Below, one piece after another: positions 36,299 to 50,820 of a DNA stretch of 64,000 bases (position 1 is the first letter of the stretch; the number at the start of each line of letters is the position of its first letter). Origin of the DNA: Strongylocentrotus droebachiensis (taxonomy: Eukaryota > Echinodermata > Echinoidea > Camarodonta > Strongylocentrotidae); the NCBI GenBank assembly GCA_035222895.1, contig JAVYIG010000898.1, positions 360,328 to 424,327 of the forward strand. Direction: 5' to 3'. The position numbers were made by a program, and so were the translations under genes. Below the pieces are notes generated by a model, which saw only the letters and a list, made by a program, of their open reading frames with translations, did no database searches and was not told the DNA's origin.

Positions 36299-39200
36299 TT
36301 ATTTATTGCGCGATGTTGAAAACGATTAAATCGCGTATATACTGTCATATTGCGCAATAAAAGAGTCATTTGAAGCATTTTTTACATTTGCAACATCACA
36401 TTTGCAAATATCTTTCTTAAAAAGAATGGTATGGTCTCCTAAGTGGTATCATTATGTTGCGCTTGAGCTTCTCTACCTGTTCGCGTCATCGGTTTATGTT
36501 TTTCATCTTTATTTATTGCGCTTAGAATGCTATGGTCTCCTAAATGGTATCATTATGTTGCGCTTGAGCTTCTCTACCTGTTCGCGACATCGGTTTATGT
36601 TTCTCATCTTTCCCTTAAAAAAATGTACCATGGTAACCAACATTCCATGGTAGTCAAAATTACCATGGTGGACCACGGTAACCATGGTTATCATGGTACA
36701 TCACATTTGCAAATATCTTTCTTAAAAAGAATGGTATGGTCTCCTAAGTGGTATCATTGTGTTGCGCTTGAGCTTCTCTACCTGTTCGCGCCATCGGTTT
36801 ATGTTTCTCATCCTTATTTATTGCGCTTAGAATGCTATGGTCTCCTAAATGGTATCATTATGTTGCGCTTGAGCTTCTCTACCTGTTCGCGACATCGGTT
36901 TATGTTTCTCATCTTTCCCTTAAAAAAATGTACCATGGTAACCAACATTCCATGGTAGTCAAAATTACCATGGTGGACCACGGTAACCATGGTTATCATG
37001 GTACATCACATTTGCAAATATCTTTCTTAAAAAGAATGGTATGGTCTCCTAAGTGGTATCATTGTGTTGCGCTTGAGCTTCTCTACCTGTTCGCGCCATC
37101 GGTTTATGTTTCTCATCCTTATTTATTGCGCGGTGTTGAAAACGATTAAATCGCGTATATACTGTCATATTTTTCAATAAAAGAGTCATTTGAAGCATTT
37201 TTTACATTTGCAAATATCTTTCTTAAAAAGAATGGTATGGTCTCCTAAGTGGTATCATTATGTTGCGCTTGAGCTTCTCTACCTGTTTGCGCCATCGGTT
37301 TATGTTTCTCATCTTTATTTATTGCGCGATGTTGAAAACGATTAAATCGCGTATATACTGTCATATTGCGCAATAAAAGAGTCATTTGAAGCATTTTTTA
37401 CATTTGCAACATCACATTTGCAAATATCTTTCTTAAAAAGAATGGTATGGTCTCCTAAGTGGTATCATTGTGTTGCGCTTGAGCTTCTCTACCTGTTCGC
37501 GCCATCGGTTTATGTTTCTCATCCTTATTTATTGCGCGGTGTTGAAAACGATTAAATCGCGTATATACTGTCATATTTTTCAATAAAAGAGTCATTTGAA
37601 GCATTTTTTACATTTGCAAATATCTTTCTTAAAAAGAATGGTATGGTCTCCTAAGTGGTATCATTATGTTGCGCTTGAGCTTCTCTACCTGTTTGCGCCA
37701 TCGGTTTATGTTTCTCATCTTTATTTATTGCGCGATGTTGAAAACGATTAAATCGCGTATATACTGTCATATTGCGCAATAAAAGAGTCATTTGAAGCAT
37801 TTTTTACATTTGCAACATCACATTTGCAAATATCTTTCTTAAAAAGAATGGTATCATTATGTTGCGCTTGAGCTTCTCTACCTGTTCGCGCCATCGGTTT
37901 ATGTTTCTCATCCTTATTTAATGCGCGGTGTTGAAAACGATTAAATCGCGTATATACTGTCATATTGTGCAATAAAAGCGTCATTTGAAGCATTTTTTAC
38001 ATTTGCAAATATCTTTCTTAAAAAGAATGGTATGGTCTCCTAAGTGGTATCATTATGTTGCGCTTGAGCTTCTCTACCTGTTCGCGCCATCGGTTTATGT
38101 TTCTCATCCTTATTTATTGCGCGGTGTTGAAAACGATTAAATCGCGTATATACTGTCATATTGTGCAATAAAAGAGTCATTTGAAGCATTTTTTACATTT
38201 GCAAATATCTTTCTTAAAAAGAATGGTATGGTCTCCTAAGTGGTATCATTATGTTGCGCTTGAGCTTCTCTACCTGTTCGCGACATCGGTTTATGTTTCT
38301 CATCTTTCCCTTAAAAAAATGTACCATGGTAACCAACATTCCATGGTAGTCAAAATTACCATGGTGGACCACGGTAACCATGGTTATCATGGTACATCAC
38401 ATTTGCAAATATCTTTCTTAAAAAGAATGGTATGGTCTCCTAAGTGGTATCATTATGTTGCGCTTGAGCTTCTCTACCTGTTCGCGACATCGGTTTATGT
38501 TTCTCATCTTTCCCTTAAAAAAATGTACCATGGTAACCAACATTCCATGGTAGTCAAAATTACCATGGTGGACCACGGTAACCATGGTTATCATGGTACA
38601 TCACATTTGCAAATATCTTTCTTAAAAAGAATGGTATGGTCTCCTAAGTGGTATCATTATGTTGCGCTTGAGCTTCTCTACCTGTTCGCGCCATCGGTTT
38701 ATGTTTCTCATCTTTATTTATTGCGCGATGTTGAAAACGATTAAATCGCGTATATACTGTCATATTGCGCAATAAAAGAGTCATTTGAAGCATTTTTTAC
38801 ATTTGCAACATCACATTTGCAAATATCTTTCTTAAAAAGAATGGTATGGTCTCCTAAGTGGTATCATTATGTTGCGCTTGAGCTTCTCTACCTGTTCGCG
38901 TCATCGGTTTATGTTTTTCATCTTTATTTATTGCGCTTAGAATGCTATGGTCTCCTAAATGGTATCATTATGTTGCGCTTGAGCTTCTCTACCTGTTCGC
39001 GACATCGGTTTATGTTTCTCATCTTTCCCTTAAAAAAATGTACCATGGTAACCAACATTCCATGGTAGTCAAAATTACCATGGTGGACCACGGTAACCAT
39101 GGTTATCATGGTACATCACATTTGCAAATATCTTTCTTAAAAAGAATGGTATGGTCTCCTAAGTGGTATCATTGTGTTGCGCTTGAGCTTCTCTACCTGT

Positions 39201-41228
39201 TCGCGCCATCGGTTTATGTTTCTCATCCTTATTTATTGCGCGGTGTTGAAAACGATTAAATCGCGTATATACTGTCATATTTTTCAATAAAAGAGTCATT
39301 TGAAGCATTTTTTACATTTGCAAATATCTTTCTTAAAAAGAATGGTATGGTCTCCTAAGTGGTATCATTATGTTGCGCTTGAGCTTCTCTACCTGTTTGC
39401 GCCATCGGTTTATGTTTCTCATCTTTATTTATTGCGCGATGTTGAAAACGATTAAATCGCGTATATACTGTCATATTGCGCAATAAAAGAGTCATTTGAA
39501 GCATTTTTTACATTTGCAACATCACATTTGCAAATATCTTTCTTAAAAAGAATGGTATGGTCTCCTAAGTGGTATCATTGTGTTGCGCTTGAGCTTCTCT
39601 ACCTGTTCGCGCCATCGGTTTATGTTTCTCATCCTTATTTATTGCGCGGTGTTGAAAACGATTAAATCGCGTATATACTGTCATATTTTTCAATAAAAGA
39701 GTCATTTGAAGCATTTTTTACATTTGCAAATATCTTTCTTAAAAAGAATGGTATGGTCTCCTAAGTGGTATCATTGTGTTGCGCTTGAGCTTCTCTACCT
39801 GTTCGCGCCATCGGTTTATGTTTCTCATCCTTATTTATTGCGCGGTGTTGAAAACGATTAAATCGCGTATATACTGTCATATTTTTCAATAAAAGAGTCA
39901 TTTGAAGCATTTTTTACATTTGCAAATATCTTTCTTAAAAAGAATGGTATGGTCTCCTAAGTGGTATCATTATGTTGCGCTTGAGCTTCTCTACCTGTTT
40001 GCGCCATCGGTTTATGTTTCTCATCTTTATTTATTGCGCGATGTTGAAAACGATTAAATCGCGTATATACTGTCATATTGCACAATAAAAGAGCCATTTG
40101 AAGCAAGTTTTACATTTGCAAATATCTTTCTTAAAAAAATCAACTCGGTCTCCTAAGTGGTATCATTGTGTTGCGCTTGAGCTTCTCTACCTGTTCGCGC
40201 CATCGGTTTATGTTTCTCATCCTTATTTATTGCGCGGTGTTGAAAACGATTAAATCGCGTATATACTGTCATATTTTTCAATAAAAGAGTCATTTGAAGC
40301 ATTTTTTACATTTGCAAATATCTTTCTTAAAAAGAATGGTATGGTCTCCTAAGTGGTATCATTGTGTTGCGCTTGAGCTTCTCTACCTGTTCGCGCCATC
40401 GGTTTATGTTTCTCATCCTTATTTATTGCGCGGTGTTGAAAACGATTAAATCGCGTATATACTGTCATATTTTTCAATAAAAGAGTCATTTGAAGCATTT
40501 TTTACATTTGCAAATATCTTTCTTAAAAAGAATGGTATGGTCTCCTAAGTGGTATCATTATGTTGCGCTTGAGCTTCTCTACCTGTTTGCGCCATCGGTT
40601 TATGTTTCTCATCTTTATTTATTGCGCGATGTTGAAAACGATTAAATCGCGTATATACTGTCATATTGCACAATAAAAGAGCCATTTGAAGCAAGTTTTA
40701 CATTTGCAAATATCTTTCTTAAAAAAATCAACTCGGTCTCCTAAGTGGTATCATTATGCTGCGCTTGAGCTTCTCTATCTGTTCGCGTCATCGGTTTATG
40801 TTTTTCATCTTTATTTATTGCGCTTAGAATGCTATGGTCTCCTAAATGGTATCATTATGTTGCGCTTGAGCTTCTCTACCTGTTCGCGACATCGGTTTAT
40901 GTTTCTCATCTTTCCCTTAAAAAAATGTACCATGGTAACCAACATTCCATGGTAGTCAAAATTACCATGGTGGACCACGGTAACCATGGTTATCATGGTA
41001 CATCACATTTGCAAATATCTTTCTTAAAAAGAATGGTATGGTCTCCTAAGTGGTATCATTGTGTTGCGCTTGAGCTTCTCTACCTGTTCGCGCCATCGGT
41101 TTATGTTTCTCATCCTTATTTATTGCGCGGTGTTGAAAACGATTAAATCGCGTATATACTGTCATATTTTTCAATAAAAGAGTCATTTGAAGCATTTTTT
41201 ACATTTGCAAATATCTTTCTTAAAAAGA

Positions 41229-41438
41229 ATGGTATGGTCTCCTAAGTGGTATCATTATGTTGCGCTTGAGCTTCTCTACCTGTTTGCGCCATCGGTTTAT
41301 GTTTCTCATCTTTATTTATTGCGCGGTGTTGAAAACGATTAAATCGCGTATATACTGTCATATTGCGCAATAAAAGAGTCATTTGAAGCATTTTTTACAT
41401 TTGCAACATCACATTTGCAAATATCTTTCTTAAAAAGA
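41229..41438 (+). repeat. Recombinant A unit: A5-like front, A1 rear
   Basis: TTTGCGCC, CATCTTT and GCGGTG as in the A5 unit at 5224, but intact ATTGCGCAAT and the 14 bp insertion as in A1. Correspondence with 1-5360 ends inside it at 41366. It is followed by the C half-unit with the private GGTATAATTATG change. The second copy is at about 63443. Confidence 0.75.
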
Positions 41439-41599
41439 ATGGTATGGTCTCCTAAGTGGTATAATTATGTTGCGCTTGAGCTTCTCTACCTGTTCGCGTC
41501 ATCGGTTTATGTTTTTCATCTTTATTTATTGCGCTTAGAATGCTATGGTCTCCTAAATGGTATCATTATGTTGCGCTTGAGCTTCTCTACCTGTTCGCG

Positions 41600-42122
41600 C
41601 CATCGGTTTATGTTTCTCATCCTTATTTATTGCGCGATGTTGAAAACGATTAAATCGCGTATATACTGTCATATTGCGCAATAAAAGAGTCATTTGAAGC
41701 ATTTTTTACATTTTCAACATCACATTTGCAAATATCTTTCTTAAAAAGAATGGTATGGTCTCCTAAGTGGTATCATTATGTTGCGCTTGAGCTTTTCTAC
41801 CTGTTCGCGCCATCGGTTTATGTTTCTCATCCTTATTTATTGCGCGGTGTTGAAAACGATTAAATCGCGTATATACTGTCATATTGTGCAATAAAAGAGT
41901 CATTTGAAGCATTTTTTACATTTGCAAATATCCTTCTTAAAAAGAATGGTATGGTCTCCTAAGTGGTATCATTATGTTGCGCTTGAGCTTCTCTACCTGT
42001 TCGCGACATCGGTTTATGTTTCTCATCTTTCCCTTAAAAAAATGTACCATGGTAACCAACATTCCATGGTAGTCAAAATTACCATGGTGGACCACGGTAA
42101 CAAATGGTTATCATGGTACATC
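41600..42122. repeat. About 0.5 kb M-derived patch inside the K block
   Basis: The unit anchored at 41540 starts with the post-half-unit head (ATGCTATGG, TCCTAAATGG), which everywhere else leads into a B tail. From 41600 it carries A6 features instead: GCCATCGG, CATCCTT, GCGATG and TTTTCAACATC. It is followed by the A3 unit with CTTTTCTACC and a +1 bp B unit, in the order and at the offset (30,276) of 11264-11874. The patch ends in a switch to the replaced-head A2 unit at 42151. Exchange points lie between 41558 and 41600 and near 42123. Confidence 0.72.
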
Positions 42123-43126
42123 ACATTTGCAAATATCTTTCTTAAAAAAATCAACTCGGTCTCCTAAGTGGTATCATTGTGTTGCGCTTGAGCTTCTCTA
42201 CCTGTTCGCGCCATCGGTTTATGTTTCTCATCCTTATTTATTGCGCGGTGTTGAAAACGATTAAATCGCGTATATACTGTCATATTTTTCAATAAAAGAG
42301 TCATTTGAAGCATTTTTTACATTTGCAAATATCTTTCTTAAAAAGAATGGTATGGTCTCCTAAGTGGTATCATTGTGTTGCGCTTGAGCTTCTCTACCTG
42401 TTCGCGCCATCGGTTTATGTTTCTCATCCTTATTTATTGCGCGGTGTTGAAAACGATTAAATCGCGTATATACTGTCATATTTTTCAATAAAAGAGTCAT
42501 TTGAAGCATTTTTTACATTTGCAAATATCTTTCTTAAAAAGAATGGTATGGTCTCCTAAGTGGTATCATTATGTTGCGCTTGAGCTTCTCTACCTGTTTG
42601 CGCCATCGGTTTATGTTTCTCATCTTTATTTATTGCGCGATGTTGAAAACGATTAAATCGCGTATATACTGTCATATTGCACAATAAAAGAGCCATTTGA
42701 AGCAAGTTTTACATTTGCAAATATCTTTCTTAAAAAGAATGGTATGGTCTCCTAAGTGGTATCATTATGTTGCGCTTGAGCTTCTCTATCTGTTCGCGTC
42801 ATCGGTTTATGTTTTTCATCTTTATTTATTGCGCTTAGAATGCTATGGTCTCCTAAATGGTATCATTATGTTGCGCTTGAGCTTCTCTACCTGTTCGCGA
42901 CATCGGTTTATGTTTCTCATCTTTCCCTTAAAAAAATGTACCATGGTAACCAACATTCCATGGTAGTCAAAATTACCATGGTGGACCACGGTAACCATGG
43001 TTATCATGGTACATCACATTTGCAAATATCTTTCTTAAAAAGAATGGTATGGTCTCCTAAGTGGTATCATTATGTTGCGCTTGAGCTTCTCTACCTGTTC
43101 GCGCCATCGGTTTATGTTTCTCATCC

Positions 43127-46100
43127 TTATTTATTGCGCGATGTTGAAAACGATTAAATCGCGTATATACTGTCATATTGCGCAATAAAAGAGTCATTTG
43201 AAGCATTTTTTACATTTTCAACATCACATTTGCAAATATCTTTCTTAAAAAGAATGGTATGGTCTCCTAAGTGGTATCATTATGTTGCGCTTGAGCTTCT
43301 CTACCTGTTCGCGCCATCGGTTTATGTTTCTCATCCTTATTTATTGCGCGGTGTTGAAAACGATTAAATCGCGTATATACTGTCATATTGTGCAATAAAA
43401 GAGTAATTTGAAGCATTTTTTACATTTGCAAATATCTTTCTTAAAAAGAATGGTATGGTCTCCTAAGTGGTATCATTATGTTGCGCTTGAGCTTCTCTAC
43501 CTGTTCGCGACATCGGTTTATGTTTCTCATCTTTCCCTTAAAAAAATGTACCATGGTAACCAACATTCCATGGTAGTCAAAATTACCATGGTGGACCACG
43601 GTAACCATGGTTATCATGGTACATCACATTTGCAAATATCTTTCTTAAAAAGAATGGTATGGTCTCCTAAGTGGTATCATTATGTTGCGCTTGAGCTTCT
43701 CTACCTGTTCGCGCCGTCGGTTTATGTTTCTCATCTTTATTTATTGCGCGATGTTGAAAACGATTAAATCGCGTATATACTGTCATATTGCGCAATAAAA
43801 GAGTCATTTGAAGCATTTTTTACATTTGCAACATCACATTTGCAAATATCTTTCTTAAAAAGAATGGTATGGTCTCCTAAGTGGTATCATTATGTTGCGC
43901 TTGAGCTTCTCTACCTGTTCGCGTCATCGGTTTATGTTTTTCATCTTTATTTATTGCGCTTAGAATGCTATGGTCTCCTAAATGGTATCATTATGTTGCG
44001 CTTGAGCTTCTCTACCTGTTCGCGACATCGGTTTATGTTTCTCATCTTTCCCTTAAAAAAATGTACCATGGTAACCAACATTCCATGGTAGTCAAAATTA
44101 CCATGGTGGACCACGGTAACCATGGTTATCATGGTACATCACATTTGCAAATATCTTTCTTAAAAAGAATGGTATGGTCTCCTAAGTGGTATCATTATGT
44201 TGCGCTTGAGCTTCTCTACCTGTTCGCGCCATCGGTTTATGTTTCTCATCCTTATTTATTGCGCGGTGTTGAAAACGATTAAATCGCGTATATACTGTCA
44301 TATTGTGCAATAAAAGCGTCATTTGAAGCATTTTTTACATTTGCAAATATCTTTCTTAAAAAGAATGGTATGGTCTCCTAAGTGGTATCATTATGTTGCG
44401 CTTGAGCTTCTCTACCTGTTCGCGCCATCGGTTTATGTTTCTCATCCTTATTTATTGCGCGATGTTGAAAACGATTAAATCGCGTATATACTGTCATATT
44501 GCGCAATAAAAGAGTCATTTGAAGCATTTTTTACATTTTCAACATCACATTTGCAAATATCTTTCTTAAAAAGAATGGTATGGTCTCCTAAGTGGTATCA
44601 TTATGTTGCGCTTGAGCTTTTCTACCTGTTCGCGCCATCGGTTTATGTTTCTCATCCTTATTTATTGCGCGGTGTTGAAAACGATTAAATCGCGTATATA
44701 CTGTCATATTGTGCAATAAAAGAGTCATTTGAAGCATTTTTTACATTTGCAAATATCCTTCTTAAAAAGAATGGTATGGTCTCCTAAGTGGTATCATTAT
44801 GTTGCGCTTGAGCTTCTCTACCTGTTCGCGACATCGGTTTATGTTTCTCATCTTTCCCTTAAAAAAATGTACCATGGTAACCAACATTCCATGGTAGTCA
44901 AAATTACCATGGTGGACCACGGTAACAAATGGTTATCATGGTACATCACATTTGCAAATATCTTTCTTAAAAAGAATGGTATGGTCTCCTAAGTGGTATC
45001 ATTATGTTGCGCTTGAGCTTCTCTACCTGTTCGCGACATCGGTTTATGTTTCTCATCTTTCCCTTAAAAAAATGTACCATGGTAAACTAACATTCCATGG
45101 TAGTCAAAATTACCATGGTGGACCACGGTAACCATGGTTATCATGGTACATCACATTTGCAAATATCTTTCTTAAAAAGAATGGTATGGTCTCCTAAGTG
45201 GTATCATTATGTTGCGCTTGAGCTTCTCTACCTGTTCGCGCCATCGGTTTATGTTTCTCATCTTTATTTATTGCGCGATGTTGAAAACGATTAAATCGCG
45301 TATATACTGTCATATTGCGCAATAAAAGAGTCATTTGAAGCATTTTTTACATTTGCAACATCACATTTGCAAATATCTTTCTTAAAAAGAATGGTATGGT
45401 CTCCTAAGTGGTATCATTATGTTGCGCTTGAGCTTCTCTACCTGTTCGCGTCATCGGTTTATGTTTTTCATCTTTATTTATTGCGCTTAGAATGCTATGG
45501 TCTCCTAAATGGTATCATTATGTTGCGCTTGAGCTTCTCTACCTGTTCGCGACATCGGTTTATGTTTCTCATCTTTCCCTTAAAAAAATGTACCATGGTA
45601 ACCAACATTCCATGGTAGTCAAAATTACCATGGTGGACCACGGTAACCATGGTTATCATGGTACATCACATTTGCAAATATCTTTCTTAAAAAGAATGGT
45701 ATGGTCTCCTAAGTGGTATCATTGTGTTGCGCTTGAGCTTCTCTACCTGTTCGCGCCATCGGTTTATGTTTCTCATCCTTATTTATTGCGCGGTGTTGAA
45801 AACGATTAAATCGCGTATATACTGTCATATTTTTCAATAAAAGAGTCATTTGAAGCATTTTTTACATTTGCAAATATCTTTCTTAAAAAGAATGGTATGG
45901 TCTCCTAAGTGGTATCATTATGTTGCGCTTGAGCTTCTCTACCTGTTTGCGCCATCGGTTTATGTTTCTCATCTTTATTTATTGCGCGATGTTGAAAACG
46001 ATTAAATCGCGTATATACTGTCATATTGCGCAATAAAAGAGTCATTTGAAGCATTTTTTACATTTGCAACATCACATTTGCAAATATCTTTCTTAAAAAG

Positions 46101-49100
46101 AATGGTATGGTCTCCTAAGTGGTATCATTGTGTTGCGCTTGAGCTTCTCTACCTGTTCGCGCCATCGGTTTATGTTTCTCATCCTTATTTATTGCGCGGT
46201 GTTGAAAACGATTAAATCGCGTATATACTGTCATATTTTTCAATAAAAGAGTCATTTGAAGCATTTTTTACATTTGCAAATATCTTTCTTAAAAAGAATG
46301 GTATGGTCTCCTAAGTGGTATCATTATGTTGCGCTTGAGCTTCTCTACCTGTTTGCGCCATCGGTTTATGTTTCTCATCTTTATTTATTGCGCGATGTTG
46401 AAAACGATTAAATCGCGTATATACTGTCATATTGCGCAATAAAAGAGTCATTTGAAGCATTTTTTACATTTGCAACATCACATTTGCAAATATCTTTCTT
46501 AAAAAGAATGGTATCATTATGTTGCGCTTGAGCTTCTCTACCTGTTCGCGCCATCGGTTTATGTTTCTCATCCTTATTTATTGCGCGGTGTTGAAAACGA
46601 TTAAATCGCGTATATACTGTCATATTGTGCAATAAAAGCGTCATTTGAAGCATTTTTTACATTTGCAAATATCTTTCTTAAAAAGAATGGTATGGTCTCC
46701 TAAGTGGTATCATTATGTTGCGCTTGAGCTTCTCTACCTGTTCGCGCCATCGGTTTATGTTTCTCATCCTTATTTATTGCGCGGTGTTGAAAACGATTAA
46801 ATCGCGTATATACTGTCATATTGTGCAATAAAAGAGTCATTTGAAGCATTTTTTACATTTGCAAATATCTTTCTTAAAAAGAATGGTATGGTCTCCTAAG
46901 TGGTATCATTATGTTGCGCTTGAGCTTCTCTACCTGTTCGCGACATCGGTTTATGTTTCTCATCTTTCCCTTAAAAAAATGTACCATGGTAACCAACATT
47001 CCATGGTAGTCAAAATTACCATGGTGGACCACGGTAACCATGGTTATCATGGTACATCACATTTGCAAATATCTTTCTTAAAAAGAATGGTATGGTCTCC
47101 TAAGTGGTATCATTATGTTGCGCTTGAGCTTCTCTACCTGTTCGCGACATCGGTTTATGTTTCTCATCTTTCCCTTAAAAAAATGTACCATGGTAACCAA
47201 CATTCCATGGTAGTCAAAATTACCATGGTGGACCACGGTAACCATGGTTATCATGGTACATCACATTTGCAAATATCTTTCTTAAAAAGAATGGTATGGT
47301 CTCCTAAGTGGTATCATTATGTTGCGCTTGAGCTTCTCTACCTGTTCGCGCCATCGGTTTATGTTTCTCATCTTTATTTATTGCGCGATGTTGAAAACGA
47401 TTAAATCGCGTATATACTGTCATATTGCGCAATAAAAGAGTCATTTGAAGCATTTTTTACATTTGCAACATCACATTTGCAAATATCTTTCTTAAAAAGA
47501 ATGGTATGGTCTCCTAAGTGGTATCATTATGTTGCGCTTGAGCTTCTCTACCTGTTCGCGCCATCGGTTTATGTTTCTCATCCTTATTTATTGCGCGGTG
47601 TTGAAAACGATTAAATCGCGTATATACTGTCATATTGTGCAATAAAAGAGTCATTTGAAGCATTTTTTACATTTGCAAATATCTTTCTTAAAAAGAATGG
47701 TATGGTCTCCTAAGTGGTATCATTATGTTGCGCTTGAGCTTCTCTACCTGTTCGCGACATCGGTTTATGTTTCTCATCTTTCCCTTAAAAAAATGTACCA
47801 TGGTAACCAACATTCCATGGTAGTCAAAATTACCATGGTGGACCACGGTAACCATGGTTATCATGGTACATCACATTTGCAAATATCTTTCTTAAAAAGA
47901 ATGGTATGGTCTCCTAAGTGGTATCATTATGTTGCGCTTGAGCTTCTCTACCTGTTCGCGACATCGGTTTATGTTTCTCATCTTTCCCTTAAAAAAATGT
48001 ACCATGGTAACCAACATTCCATGGTAGTCAAAATTACCATGGTGGACCACGGTAACCATGGTTATCATGGTACATCACATTTGCAAATATCTTTCTTAAA
48101 AAGAATGGTATGGTCTCCTAAGTGGTATCATTATGTTGCGCTTGAGCTTCTCTACCTGTTCGCGCCATCGGTTTATGTTTCTCATCTTTATTTATTGCGC
48201 GATGTTGAAAACGATTAAATCGCGTATATACTGTCATATTGCGCAATAAAAGAGTCATTTGAAGCATTTTTTACATTTGCAACATCACATTTGCAAATAT
48301 CTTTCTTAAAAAGAATGGTATGGTCTCCTAAGTGGTATCATTATGTTGCGCTTGAGCTTCTCTACCTGTTCGCGTCATCGGTTTATGTTTTTCATCTTTA
48401 TTTATTGCGCTTAGAATGCTATGGTCTCCTAAATGGTATCATTATGTTGCGCTTGAGCTTCTCTACCTGTTCGCGACATCGGTTTATGTTTCTCATCTTT
48501 CCCTTAAAAAAATGTACCATGGTAACCAACATTCCATGGTAGTCAAAATTACCATGGTGGACCACGGTAACCATGGTTATCATGGTACATCACATTTGCA
48601 AATATCTTTCTTAAAAAGAATGGTATGGTCTCCTAAGTGGTATCATTGTGTTGCGCTTGAGCTTCTCTACCTGTTCGCGCCATCGGTTTATGTTTCTCAT
48701 CCTTATTTATTGCGCTTAGAATGCTATGGTCTCCTAAATGGTATCATTATGTTGCGCTTGAGCTTCTCTACCTGTTCGCGACATCGGTTTATGTTTCTCA
48801 TCTTTCCCTTAAAAAAATGTACCATGGTAACCAACATTCCATGGTAGTCAAAATTACCATGGTGGACCACGGTAACCATGGTTATCATGGTACATCACAT
48901 TTGCAAATATCTTTCTTAAAAAGAATGGTATGGTCTCCTAAGTGGTATCATTGTGTTGCGCTTGAGCTTCTCTACCTGTTCGCGCCATCGGTTTATGTTT
49001 CTCATCCTTATTTATTGCGCGGTGTTGAAAACGATTAAATCGCGTATATACTGTCATATTTTTCAATAAAAGAGTCATTTGAAGCATTTTTTACATTTGC

Positions 49101-50820
49101 AAATATCTTTCTTAAAAAGAATGGTATGGTCTCCTAAGTGGTATCATTATGTTGCGCTTGAGCTTCTCTACCTGTTTGCGCCATCGGTTTATGTTTCTCA
49201 TCTTTATTTATTGCGCGATGTTGAAAACGATTAAATCGCGTATATACTGTCATATTGCGCAATAAAAGAGTCATTTGAAGCATTTTTTACATTTGCAACA
49301 TCACATTTGCAAATATCTTTCTTAAAAAGAATGGTATGGTCTCCTAAGTGGTATCATTGTGTTGCGCTTGAGCTTCTCTACCTGTTCGCGCCATCGGTTT
49401 ATGTTTCTCATCCTTATTTATTGCGCGGTGTTGAAAACGATTAAATCGCGTATATACTGTCATATTTTTCAATAAAAGAGTCATTTGAAGCATTTTTTAC
49501 ATTTGCAAATATCTTTCTTAAAAAGAATGGTATGGTCTCCTAAGTGGTATCATTATGTTGCGCTTGAGCTTCTCTACCTGTTTGCGCCATCGGTTTATGT
49601 TTCTCATCTTTATTTATTGCGCGATGTTGAAAACGATTAAATCGCGTATATACTGTCATATTGCGCAATAAAAGAGTCATTTGAAGCATTTTTTACATTT
49701 GCAACATCACATTTGCAAATATCTTTCTTAAAAAGAATGGTATCATTATGTTGCGCTTGAGCTTCTCTACCTGTTCGCGCCATCGGTTTATGTTTCTCAT
49801 CTTTCCCTTAAAAAAATGTACCATGGTAACCAACATTCCATGGTAGTCAAAATTACCATGGTGGACCACGGTAACCATGGTTATCATGGTACATCACATT
49901 TGCAAATATCTTTCTTAAAAAGAATGGTATGGTCTCCTAAGTGGTATCATTATGTTGCGCTTGAGCTTCTCTACCTGTTCGCGCCATCGGTTTATGTTTC
50001 TCATCTTTATTTATTGCGCGATGTTGAAAACGATTAAATCGCGTATATACTGTCATATTGCGCAATAAAAGAGTCATTTGAAGCATTTTTTACATTTGCA
50101 ACATCACATTTGCAAATATCTTTCTTAAAAAGAATGGTATGGTCTCCTAAGTGGTATCATTATGTTGCGCTTGAGCTTCTCTACCTGTTCGCGCCATCGG
50201 TTTATGTTTCTCATCCTTATTTATTGCGCGGTGTTGAAAACGATTAAATCGCGTATATACTGTCATATTGTGCAATAAAAGAGTCATTTGAAGCATTTTT
50301 TACATTTGCAAATATCTTTCTTAAAAAGAATGGTATGGTCTCCTAAGTGGTATCATTATGTTGCGCTTGAGCTTCTCTACCTGTTCGCGACATCGGTTTA
50401 TGTTTCTCATCTTTCCCTTAAAAAAATGTACCATGGTAACCAACATTCCATGGTAGTCAAAATTACCATGGTGGACCACGGTAACCATGGTTATCATGGT
50501 ACATCACATTTGCAAATATCTTTCTTAAAAAGAATGGTATGGTCTCCTAAGTGGTATCATTATGTTGCGCTTGAGCTTCTCTACCTGTTCGCGACATCGG
50601 TTTATGTTTCTCATCTTTCCCTTAAAAAAATGTACCATGGTAACCAACATTCCATGGTAGTCAAAATTACCATGGTGGACCACGGTAACCATGGTTATCA
50701 TGGTACATCACATTTGCAAATATCTTTCTTAAAAAGAATGGTATGGTCTCCTAAGTGGTATCATTATGTTGCGCTTGAGCTTCTCTACCTGTTCGCGCCA
50801 TCGGTTTATGTTTCTCATCT
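43127..50820. repeat. M block, first tandem copy in super-repeat 2
   Basis: Corresponds to 20911-28604 at an offset of 22,216, with AGTAATTT at 43402, GCCGTCGG in the unit at 43654, 17 bp deletion units at 46508 (A3) and 49737 (B), a D half-unit at 48620 and the paired +1 bp B variants near 44771 and 44976. Confidence 0.84.

Larger units (their letters stand above)
19907..42122. repeat. 22,216 bp super-repeat, complete copy
   Basis: Composition: 1,004 bp of A2/A4/C/B units (19907-20910), two tandem M blocks of 7,694 bp (20911-28604 and 28605-36298) and a 5,824 bp K part (36299-42122). All landmark units recur 22,216 bp downstream. The left limit was placed at ACATTTGC because the second copy has a B-type tail immediately before 42123, whereas an A4 tail precedes 19907. 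Inference: a large unit spread by unequal sister-chromatid exchange or another segmental amplification, or possibly by assembly duplication (see 42123-64000). Confidence 0.85.
36299..42122. repeat. K block closing super-repeat 1
   Basis: Units by anchor: 36426 C, 36527 B, 36731 D, 36832 B, 37036 A2, 37232 A1, 37442 A2, 37638 A1, 37848 deletion A3 (TTTAATGCG), 38027 A3, B, B, A1, 38841 C, B, A2, A1, A2, A2, 39944 A4, 40140 replaced-head A2, A2, 40532 A4, 40728 replaced-head C, 40829 B, 41033 A2, 41229 recombinant A, 41439 C with GGTATAATTATG, 41540 recombinant, 41750 A3, 41946 +1 bp B. The part up to 41365 corresponds to window bases 294-5360. Confidence 0.83.
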
